From Solicoccozyma terricola (lineage: Eukaryota > Basidiomycota > Tremellomycetes > Filobasidiales > Piskurozymaceae): 64,000 nt of DNA. Below, one piece after another: positions 46,797 to 58,948 of this stretch (the stretch's first letter is position 1; each line of letters opens with the position of its first letter). A program made the translations under genes and the position numbers. The stretch covers positions 21,981-85,980 of the forward strand of contig BCLD01000012.1 in assembly GCA_001600875.1 (NCBI GenBank), written 5' to 3'. The notes under the pieces are model-generated. The model was given only the letters and a program-made list of their open reading frames with translations. It had not been told where the DNA came from and did no database searches.

Positions 46797-49440
46797 ATGC
46801 CAGACGAAATCTTCGACATTGACGCTAAACGAGAGACGATGGCCGGGCCCGGAGGATTCCCTGGACTCGTCAAGAACGCCAGACTTTTCAGGATCTCCAT
46901 GATCACCGCGTTGGGAGGTGGGTTGCTGCGACGCTCACCAGGACCCGTCGCTGACCTTTGAATCATCTCGTCGATTTCCAGGCTTGTGCTATGGCTACGA
47001 ACAAGGAGCATGTGAGAGCCGTGGCTCGAGAGTGATTTCCTACATGATGAGCTGACTCAAATCTCGATCTGCAGACGGGCAATGTCTTGCCATGCCATCT
47101 TTTACCAACGACCCTCGATTCGCCAAGATCGACACAGACCCTGGTTTCAAAGGTTGGACCGTTGCGTAAGCGTTGATGGAGATACCTCAACCAACAAATG
47201 AAGCTAACAAACCCGCTTACCCCACAGCGTACTCGGCCTAGGAGGTTGGGTCGGTGCATTGATCAATGGTTACTGCTGCGATCGCTTCTCCCGTCGCTGG
47301 TCGATCCTGGGAGGTGCCATCATGTGTCTTTTGGGAGCCGCGCTCACCACCGGCGCTGTAAACACTGAGATGATTTTCATTGGAAGGTGAGTCTAAAATT
47401 TTCCATCATCGACGTCAACTCACTGTCTTGTCTCGTCCAGGTTTTGCATCGGTCTTGCTGCTGGAAGTCTGTCGACTGCTGTACCCACTTATAATTCGGA
47501 GATCAGTCCTGCAGAGGTCCGAGGTACGATGGTGAGTTGCCACGGTAACGGATTTGCCAATCAGATTGTATCTCACCAGCGTATACTACCACAGGTCGCT
47601 ACTTGGCAGCTTAGTGTCACTATGGGAGTGAGTAAGACTCGGTCATCGTCATGTGCCAAAAAACTGATAGAATTCTCCAACGTCAGATCATGATATCTTA
47701 TTGGGTTGGATTCGGCACAAGCTACATATCAAAGACCAACTCCGTGGCATGGCGTCTTCCGGTAAGTTGTGGAGGGTGTGTGTAGACACCTGCACGCTGA
47801 CATTTTGTTCAACCTCATCAGCTCGCCGTCCAAGCCATTCCAGCCCTCGGTCTCGCCATCGGAACTCTGATCATCCCTTACAGCCCTCGTTGGTTGCTAA
47901 GTAAAGGTCGCGACGAAGAGGCCCTCGTCACCTTGGCGTATGTCCGTGACAGGGACGTCAATGACCAGGCGATTCGACTGGAATTCCTGGAGATCAAGGC
48001 TGATGCACTGTTCGGTAGGTACCGTCCTTGACGCTGTTCCACTTGTATCCCACTGATAACCGCCCACCGCCCACATCCCTGTCGACAGAGAGCGAGATTG
48101 CCGCCGAGCGATTCCCTCAATACGTCAACCGACCTCTCGCCTTACAAGTTGCACAAATCAAGTCCCTCTTCACTACGTGGCCAATGTTCCGCAGGACGGC
48201 GATCGCGTGCCTGATGATGTTCTTCCAACAAATGAGTGGTATTGAGTGAGTGATTTTACTTTGCCAGGTTTCGTGACGGCTTGTTGACAAGCGTTTCATT
48301 TTCAATCAGCGCTATCGTCTGTGAGATTAGGATAGGTGGACCCCTTCCGTCATGTCCCACAAACTGACTTGTCCTTGCACTCCAGACTACGCACCTACCA
48401 TCTTCCACTTTTGGTCCGGAAGATCTCATCAAGGCGCATTATACTAACACTGCCTCAACCAGCGGTCTCGGTGGAACTGCAATTTCTCTGCTCGCTTCTG
48501 GGGTGGTGGGTGTCACCATCTTCATCGCCACTATCCCCGCTCTACTAGTCATCGACAAGCTTGGTAGGAGACCACTGATCATCATGGGTGGTATTGGTAT
48601 GTTGCCGGACAGCAATCGTCTGGTCATTCTCGTGCTGATGATCCTTCTGCCATGCTAACAGGCATGTGCATGTGCTTGATCATCGTCGCTGCCCTCACCG
48701 CCACATTCCAATCAAACTGGGGTAATCATACTGCAGCTGCCTGGACGTCCGCGACCTTTATCTGGGTGTACATTTTCAACTTTGGTTACTCATGGGGGTG
48801 AGTCTGTCTCCGAGTCAAGCCCGGGTTTGGATGTTGACGAATATCAATCTACAGTCCCGTGTCTTGGGTCGTGATCAGTGAGATTATGCCAATGTCTGCG
48901 CGTGCCCCGGGAACTGCCTTGGCCGCCTCAACCAATTGGGTTAGTGGTGCTTCCAGGTCGAAGTTGGCCCCAACGCTGATCGGCCCAATGCTGATTTTCG
49001 CCGCGTCCTCGTAGATGATGAACTTTTGTGTGTCATTGATGGTCCCACCTATGCTTCAAACCATCACCTACGGGACCTGTAGGTGTGATCCCAATTCATA
49101 ACCCGGCGAATCGACGACTTACCACGCATTCCCACAGACCTCTTCTTCTTTGGATTCATGGCTCTCGGTGTCTGCTACGCCATCTTCATCTTGCCAGAGG
49201 TGAGTCTAGTGGTTGAGACGCAAAATCTTGCCATGCTAACCCTCTCCTCTCAAACAGACCCGGAATGTCGGCCTCGAAGCTATGGACAAGGTATTCAAGT
49301 CCAGCGATGCCACCCGCGATGCCGCCATGATGCACAGGATTGTGGAAAAATTAGAGTCGGAGCAACATGTGGCAACGGCAGTAAACTCCGAGACAGCGAG
49401 TGAGAAGAAGGGGGAGTTTAGCGAAGTGGAGAGAGTTTGA
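46797..49440 (+). CDS. MFS sugar transporter (sugar porter family)
   Basis: Plasma-membrane hexose/pentose/disaccharide porter. Starts MPDEIFDIDAKRE and ends ...GEFSEVERV at TGA 49438-49440; about twelve exons. Sugar-porter signatures: GGWVGALINGYCCDRFSRRWSILGG (loop 2-3), GRFCIGLAAGSLSTAVPTYNSEISPAEVRGTM (the span 4-5 signature with PxYxSEIxPxxxRG), PYSPRWLLSKGR (PESPRWL variant), FQQMSGIDAIVYYAPTIF (span 7, QQxSGI), DKLGRRPLIIMGG and ILPETRNVGLEAMDKVF (PETKG variant). The substrate cannot be fixed; the sequence is of the quinate/lactose/glycerol-porter-like fungal type. The head-to-head regulator TF3 and the nearby ribokinase make a pentose plausible (inference). Confidence 0.93.
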
Positions 49441-49680
49441 ACGGAAATGTCGAGTTTCGGTCGATTCGGATAGCAGCGTGTAAAACGAGTCTTCACGACA
49501 TTCTATGAAATGTACATGGCAACAATGACAGTACCTGGGTTTCACTGACATTCTCGTGGCATGGTTGCGAATTCATGCTCACCCAGCGACCATGACGTTT
49601 GAACCACGAACGAACGCTGAAGACGATTCGATTTTGGCTTCATAAGAACGATCAAATACAAGCAAACGATAGATCAACAA

Positions 49681-50874
49681 CTACAACAGGCTCAACCGGT
49701 CCACCACATCGGCATAATGTGGGATGCTTTCCATTGCGCCTTCCGCCTCGACGCACAATGCACATGCCTGTCAGGATTCATCAGCGATTGTGAGGCGTAA
49801 CAAATTAAAATGCTCAAGCTCACCGTTAGGCAGTCCCGTACGATCATGTCCATCGCATCCTTCCCCACCAAACCACTCTTCATCTTCATCAGCCCAGCTA
49901 CAAAGTAGCCGGCAAAGCAATCGCCTGCGCCGGTCGTGTCTTTGAGGGGATTGCGCAGTGGCGCGGACGGGTAGTATGAAATGACTGGAACGCCGTCGGT
50001 CGGTTGGAGAACCAGGACGCCTAGTGCACCAAGCGTGCAGACGGTGTTTGTTCTTGCCAATCTGGGGTGCTGGCTTAGACGGGAAATGGCATCAATTGCA
50101 TGTCGAGCTTCTTGAGGGGTATTAACAGTTGAAGTGGTCGTCTGGGGTGGCAGAGTAGAATCCAACGCCTCTACGATGTCTTTGGCTTCACCCTCATTCA
50201 AAAGTAACCAGTCCACCAATTCCCAAGGGAACGCCTGCAACTCTGCCTTGGAGGGCATGGGCGAAGGATTGAATAGTGTGGTTATGGATTTCGAGCTCGC
50301 TTTTGCGAGCTCTAGGTACGCCGTGGTTGAAGGTAAGGGGATCTCGTTTTGCAGGAGGAGGTGTGTGGTGTATGATGGGATGGATGCCTCGACGGACGAA
50401 AAGTTCGCACCGCTGTGTAATACTGCCCGCCGGAAAGTTTGGCTGGGGGGTAAGTCAGACGTCATTGAAAACCGTAGGATATCCACTCACCGATACTATT
50501 CTCTCCATCCCTTGCAGACTGTATGATGGCCCTCCCGGTTCTCTCCACGACCGTCCTCACTTGTCCAACATCGACCCCTTCCTCCTCCAAGCTCTCCTTG
50601 ATCCACTCCCCGTCTTTTCCAATCGAGGCATCTAGAACGACACATGAGCCGGCTCGAGCAGCAGCAAACGCTTGATTTGCTCCTTTTCCTCCTGCGCGCT
50701 GATGGTAGGAGGTGGACGACAGGGTCTCGCCGGGTCGAACGATGTGTGGGACAGAGAAGAACTCGTCGACGTCTGTAAGGAACAGGTCTGTCAGGTGATA
50801 GATATATGGGCAAGTTGGGGCGTGGCTTTGGACTCACTGATTGAACCTCTAACTAAACAGCTCGCGGACGTCAT
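49681..50874 (-). CDS. Ribokinase (PfkB family)
   Basis: Phosphorylates ribose to ribose-5-phosphate with ATP, feeding the pentose-phosphate pathway; cytosolic. Four exons: MTSASCLVRGSI | NLFLTDVDEFFSVPHIVRPGETL..., a central exon starting LHSGANFSS, and a last exon ACALCVEAEGAMESIPHYADVV ending TAG at 49681-49683. Diagnostic PfkB blocks are GGKGANQAFAAARAG (signature 1) and DTTGAGDCFAGYF (signature 2, with the catalytic Asp and anion hole). The N-terminal SINLFLTDVDEFF occupies the usual ribokinase position but carries a few extra residues. The length is normal. It shares a divergent promoter with TF4, and the sugar transporter lies downstream in convergent orientation. Confidence 0.93.
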
Positions 50875-51290
50875 GGTGTGTGATTTTGGCTCGATTGGGT
50901 GACAAGGCGTAGAAGCAATAGAGCCCAAGGTGGCCTCTGCAGAGACATGGTGGTATACATACTGTCATTCACGTGTAATCGACCGGAGCGGTCACCCATT
51001 TGCAAAAAGTCGCCGGCCGGTGTCCAAGACGAGCAGCTGAAATTGCGGCTGTAATACGGGGAGGTGGGAACGGGGGACGGGGGACGGGGGGACCGAGGCA
51101 CCGCATGGGACCCCCAACTGCACTGCGAGGCCTTGCCTGCATGCGACCAAGCTCTCCGCCAGCCCTCCGCCAGCCGCAGGACTGTTGGAGGACATATGGT
51201 TGTCGGTCCTGGTCTCGGTGGCGAATAAAATCCAAAGTCACGTGACAAACACCAGTCACCGGGCCCTGCTATCCGTCGCCCAACAGCGTC
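50875..51290. promoter_or_regulatory. Divergent promoter region, ribokinase / TF4
   Basis: 416 bp between two start codons. It contains the palindrome TCACGTGA at 51238-51245, 45 bp before the TF4 ATG, and a G-rich GGGGGACGGGGGACGGGGGGAC stretch at about 51070-51092. Confidence 0.5.
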
Positions 51291-53830
51291 ATGGACCCCA
51301 TCTCATCGACATCCTCCTATGCCGCAGAACCACCACCGAAGGGCGCCATGGAACTCTCGCGCAGCCCTTCCCCACCTCCATCGGCATCTCCCTCCGCAGT
51401 GCCATTCACCGTCGATACCTCCAATCCCGACGCCATGGCCCGCATTCAAGTCAAGCCGAGGCCTGTGATCACGCGGTCCAGACTCGGATGCGCGGCTTGT
51501 CGCAAGAGGAAGAAGGCCTGCGATTTGGGCAAACCCGTTTGCGGAGCGTGTGAGAGGTTGACACTGGTGAGTGGCAGGTAACATCAGCAGCTAGTATGGT
51601 TCCACGATCCCCGACCGGTAGTTGAGCCAACACGTCCGCCCCCCCCCCCCCTCCTCCCACAGTCCTGCGAATGGCCTGTTATCCAGGTCCCAGCGTCCAA
51701 TATACCAAAGAGTCCCACCTCTTTTCGTGCTCGAAAGCGATCTAGGACAGGCACGGCCGAACTGAACATCACGCCGTCTCCCGTCTATCCCAACAGTTCC
51801 GACCTTGCACCGAATCCCATGCAACAACAGATATCCTATCAGCAATACCCTCAGTATCCGACATTCGCAGCAACGCCAGAGCAGTCAATGGGCGGTGCTC
51901 TGCCGCCAATGTATCCACTGCCTACACCACAACAACAACAAACCCAGCTGTCGCCTCAGAATCCCGTCGTTTGGCGTGACAATAGGATGAACAATGACAT
52001 GACTGGGCTGGGATTGGATTGGACGGATATCCTATCTGGAGACTCGGCGTTGGATGAGGTGGGTAGCGAAAAGGTTGCAGACAAAAACACCGATCACATC
52101 TCTCACACGGCCAACCTGTACAGCCACTCATCGAACTGCTAGCAGCTGGCTGCTTTGCGTCATTTGGATCCCACCCAGACGACCTAGGAACGACTCAATT
52201 TGCGTCTACCAACGGCCAGCTGCCCTCTACCTCCACCATCCTCCCGTCATCCCACTCGCCATCCTCTACCCTAGCCGACCGAACAGCCAACATCGATTCC
52301 ATACTGTCCTACTATTCCAAATCCCTAACCTCACTCGTCTCGTGCACCGGCAACGACTCACCCTCCGGCTTCGACGCCTTTACACAACTCGCGTCACCCT
52401 CCTCCGACAGAGGAGAACCAGCTCGGGCGCTTCACATCGCGATCCTAGCATGGGCTGGTCGGCATCTCGTCAATAAAGGCAATATCCGGTTCGAGAGCGT
52501 GTCTGAGACGTATGGTCAACAGGCGATGGCTTTGTTGGAAAGCCTAATGTCACGGAGAAGAACAACACAATTCCCTCCTGAAACGGAGACAGAGCAGATT
52601 ACAATGCTCGCAGGGTGTTTGATGATGATGCAGTACAAGGTGACTGGTTGATCGCACACCATCGGTCGCTGTTCTTATACCCGCCCGCCTTTCGTTGCAG
52701 ATATGTCGCGGTGACGTTTGGGGATATGGGGAGCTTGTGGACCACCTCCGTCATCTGGGCCGTTCACTATTCACGGAACACCCGCCAAAATCAGTGGTTG
52801 GATCGATGCACTTCCACTTTTTCGAGGTGAGGGTGGTGATCGAACGGGGGTTTAATGCGCAGCAGTTCACTGATTATCCTGGACCTTGCTTTACCAGAAC
52901 CTCTTGTATCACGACGTACTTGTACGTTTTGATCAAGTACATGATCCTACACCAGCTGACCCTTGTCCTGGTCCACAGAGCACCTTCATCCTCCGTGATG
53001 CACCCATCATCGAGTACTCTGTCCTTTCGGCCTACGGACGCCTCGTTCCCAGTCTCGTCAACACTCTCACAGGCCTCAGTCTCCCTCTATTCGCCATCAT
53101 GCATCGCATCGCCGCGATGATACGTTGCCGCCTAGAGGTGACTAGTGGAGAGAGTTTGAGCAGCGGATGGTCGGACGATGGTCTACTGGACATTACGCGG
53201 TCAGCCGAGACGGTGGAAGAGGACTTGCGTTCGGAAAAGAGACATATGGAGGATCTTGTGCGATGTAGGTCACGTCGTTGACGACCCGATACACTAACGC
53301 TGACGTCTCGGTCCATTGCTCTCCAGCGCAACCCCACCTGAGCCCCCATCGGTACCTCCACGAGGCTTATCGGATATCCTGCCTTCTTCAACTTCGCTCT
53401 GGAGTCCTTTGTCAACGGCCTCATGCGCTCAGTATCAAAATTCTCGTCCGCCAAGCACTGTCTCTTCTGGAGACAATGGGCGAGGAGCATCTACCGGGTC
53501 GATGCAGTGCTCACTGGGTATTGTTTTGCGCTGGCCTATGTGCAACTGGCGATGGGAATGAGCTGGGCAAACCTAATGACCGACAGCGGGTCAAGAAGTT
53601 GTATGCAGACTTTGGGTGAGTGCCGTGTGTGATGTGTACCGGGTTTTCTTCTGGACCAAAGCCCTGACGCAATTCTGTGCCAACGTATCAGCAAAGATAT
53701 GGCATTTGCGAACATTCAGCGATCGCTCAAAGTCGTAGAGGAAGTCTGGCAGAGGTATGAAGATGGCGGAGCGTGGGTGGATTGGCTCGACGTTGTGTCA
53801 GAATTTGATTGGGAGCTTTTCGTGGTGTAA
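51291..53830 (+). CDS. Zn2Cys6 fungal transcription factor (TF4), Fungal_trans_2-like
   Basis: Nuclear zinc-cluster regulator. Start MDPISSTSS; stop TAA at 53828-53830; about eight exons. The cluster near residue 67 is CAACRKRKKACDLGKPVCGACERLTL | SC, spacing C-x2-C-x6-C-x6-C-x2-C-x6-C, split by an intron before the last Cys; that intron ends in a C13 run. A Gln/Pro/Tyr-rich linker follows (YQQYPQYP, TPQQQQTQ), then a helical regulatory region with ARALHIAILAWAGRHLVNKG, YGQQAMALLESLMSRR, TEQITMLAGCLMMMQYKICRGDV and SAYGRLVPSL, which resembles the second fungal-specific factor domain. It ends WLDVVSEFDWELFVV. Divergent from ribokinase; only 57 bp separate its stop from that of the esterase. 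Confidence 0.87.
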
Positions 53831-53887
53831 GATGCTGCTTGTCTGGTTGTACTGCCTGCTATCATCCCCGATTGTATGGGGAAACAT

Positions 53888-55895
<2,008 letters not shown>

Positions 55896-56355
55896 CCAGG
55901 ATTCCCTGAAGCTGCGACTGCAAGCTCGCGTGGTTTAGCGGGAATGGTCCCTGAGACATTGCAGCTGAGGGCTGTCGTCGTCGTCGTAGCAAGAAGCTGC
56001 AGAGGACTGGAGCTCGTTGCTAGCAGGACCCTTGACCCTGGCGATCGACCTCGGTGACAAACCCCGATCGCCGTCACGTGGCGCCTCGGACTTATTTTTT
56101 TGGGCGTTCCGCTGCCGCCACCCGGGTGGCGATAAGCCCCGCAGTGGCGCGGTCCGCGGTCCCGTCGTCGGCGGTCCTCGATTGGTGGAGGGGATCGCCC
56201 AAAAAGTCTAGGACCCGGGGTCCCACTGCGGCATGGGAGGGGCATCTGGTCAACGTTGGGCGGACAAGGTGCTGCTATAAGACCCCGCTCGTCCTGTCGT
56301 GGCCGTTGGACATCTCCCCTCAACGTTTCCAACCTCACCCCCTTGTCGTTCAACG
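55896..56355. promoter_or_regulatory. Divergent region, esterase / permease
   Basis: 460 bp between two start codons. CACGTG lies at 56075-56080. GC-rich CCACCCGGGTGG at 56117-56128 is a perfect palindrome. A missing first exon of the esterase could also lie here. Confidence 0.45.
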
Positions 56356-58831
56356 ATGTCTTCACAAATCAAAGACAAGTCAGACCACGCCACTAGTATC
56401 AGTAACTACGACGATGCATACCCGTCCGTCGAGTTGTATAACAATGGAGCTGGCGAGGAGGCAGAGCTGGAGGCAAAGTTTGGGTGAGTCAGTCGTAGTT
56501 CCTCTCGTCCACATGAGCTGACTCTTCCATCTCACCGACGCTAGATATGTGCAGGAGCTTCCCAGGGTGCGCATGTTCCCGTGATTCCACAGTGGTTTCT
56601 CCCATACTGACACTGTTGGCCCTCTCTTTTATCAGACCAAGGGCCTTGCCAACATGCTCGCCATGATGCTAGTGCTCAGCTCCGTTCCATTCGGTATCGG
56701 GACCACCTTTTGTTAGTGCCCTGCCGGTGACAGCCTGCCAAGCGCGTATTCACACAAAACATCCTCGCCCCACAGACTACCCCCTTATCAACGGCGGTGC
56801 TATGGTCGTCTTCTGGTGCTGGATTATTATGAGCGCAATTACCACCTGTATCGCTGTCTCCCTCGGAGAGATAGCTTCCCGGTATCCAGTCTCGGGAGGT
56901 ACATATTACTGGGCATTCATGCTGTCACCGCCAAAGTACGCTCCGTTGGTCGCTTGGATCACTGGATGGGCTTCGTTGGTTGGGAACATGATCGTGACCT
57001 TGACTGCCAACTTTGGGTGAGTCGTATGATCTTGGGCAGTCCATTCTGCAGGCCACTCAACTTCCCTCCCCACTTCAGAACCGCTCAACTCATCCTCGCC
57101 TCTGTCAACATCTACCATCCCGACTACATTGCGGCGCCATGGCACACCGTCTTGACTTGCTGGGCACTGTGAGTACTTTTAGCGATGTGCTGACTGCAGG
57201 CGTCACTGACGCCACTTGACTCTCTCCCAGTATCGTCATCCTCGGCACCATCGCTATTTTAGGCCAGCGATACCTTCCGCACGTCGATGTGAGTACGCCC
57301 GGCCATGAACGTGCAATTCAAATCTTCTGACCCTGGATTCCCCGATTATCAGAGCTTTTGCATCATTTGGATCATCGCCGGGTGAGTGCGCATGCACATG
57401 CCGAAAGACTCCCCAGCTGATCTTTCCCCACCCCCTCCGTCTCCAGTGTCCTAGCCACCGTCATTGTACTCCCGGTCAAGGCTGCATCTGGTATTCGCTC
57501 TGCAGAATACGTCTTCACAGAGTTTGTAGACTCTGGTGCTGGATGGCCCAAGGGTTGGGTAAGCCGTCGCTCTTCTCATAGATCAGTCAGACCATGTCCT
57601 GACTCGGCCGTGTCCTGCAGAGCTTCGTTCTCGGTTTGATTCAAGGTGCCTACTGCCTCAGTCCAACCGGTATGCTCGCCTCGATGTCGGAGGAGGTCAA
57701 AAGGCCCGAGGTGACGGTACCTCGTGCAATGTGAGTGTACACTTTTAGTTCTCCGGGGGTCATTCCACTTCACTGACAATTCGAATGTCTTCGTGCAGGG
57801 TCTACGGTATCATGTCAAAGTGAGATTGCTTGCCGGGTATTGCCTAAAAACCGTCCACTGATTCGAAATCCTTGTTGACAGCGGCGTCGTCGGGGTCATC
57901 TTCCTTCTTCCCATTCTCTTCACCTTGGGTGATCTGACAAGCATCTTGTCGAGTGTAACGGGTCAACCGGTCCCGGAGATGTACCTCTTGGCGACAGGCA
58001 GTCGAGCTGCCGCATTTGGACTCTTCTTTGTTGGTGAGTGGATGGACGATGAACTGAGATGGATGTTGACCGTCTTGGCTAACCGTCATCCTCCTCACAG
58101 TCCTGGTCAATGGATTGGTCTGCGGATTGGCTTGCTCTCAGGCAGCTTCGCGTTGCATCTGGGCGTGAGTCGGTCAGTGTGCCTGGGGGGCAAACTCTTA
58201 CTGATTCCCACCCATCCTTTAGCTTCTCTCGAGATGGCGGCATTCCGGGCTCTGCCTTCTTTGGCAAGGTCTCTCACCGCCACGAGATGCCTCTCAATGC
58301 ATTTTTCCTCCTAGTCGCCGTTCAAGTGGCCCTCAGTTGCCTGTACTTTGGCTCAACCGCAGCCTTCAATGCATTCATCGGTGTGGCGGTCATCTGTCTC
58401 GGCAGCTCGTATCTGGTACCCATCTCGGTATCGTTCTTCTCCGGCCGCAAGGAGATTTCCAATGCCAAGTTTTACAAGGGCAAGTTGGGTTACTTTTGCA
58501 ACGTGTGAGTGGTCTAGGGATGGGAAAGCGTCAGCGTCAGCTCACTCGATGTCCGGCCTCGTCAGTGTCTCCATCGTCTGGTATCTCTTTGCGTTTGTCT
58601 TGCTCTCCTTCCCAACGACGTTGCCAGTGACCGCTGCGTCTATGAATTGTGAGCGAAAGCATGTCAACTCTTGATGCTGGCACAGCCACCTGACTCCCCC
58701 CTCCCACAGACGCTTCGGTCGTGTTCGTCGCTTTTGCACTCGTCTCGTGTATCTGGTACTTTGCGTGGGGCAAGAAAAATTTCAAGGGACCACCTATGGC
58801 AGCGGCAGTCGCAGAGATGAACCACACTTGA
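56356..58831 (+). CDS. APC-superfamily amino-acid / choline / GABA-type permease
   Basis: Plasma- or vacuolar-membrane permease with about twelve spans in about twelve exons, several very short. Starts MSSQIKDKSDH; ends AEMNHT with TGA at 58829-58831. Family features: GLANMLAMMLVLSSVPFGIGTTF (span 1), NGGAMVVFWCWIIMS, SLGEIASRYPVSGGTYYWAFMLSPPKYAPLVAWITGW (the conserved span 2-3 stretch of GABA/choline permeases), SMSEEVKRPEVTVPRAM, CSQAASRCIWAFSRDGGIPGS and VNGLVCGL. The usual regulator of such genes (nitrogen repression) cannot be read from the promoter. The substrate is unknown among amino acids, GABA, choline and polyamines. Confidence 0.92.
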
Positions 58832-58948
58832 GCGACCAGTAAAATGTAGCATTGTACAATCTAATTAGGACGATCCATCACATGAGCAACGACGAGCCCC
58901 AGTATGCCCAATATGATCTCTGATCGTCCATGTCTCACAAGTCGACAT

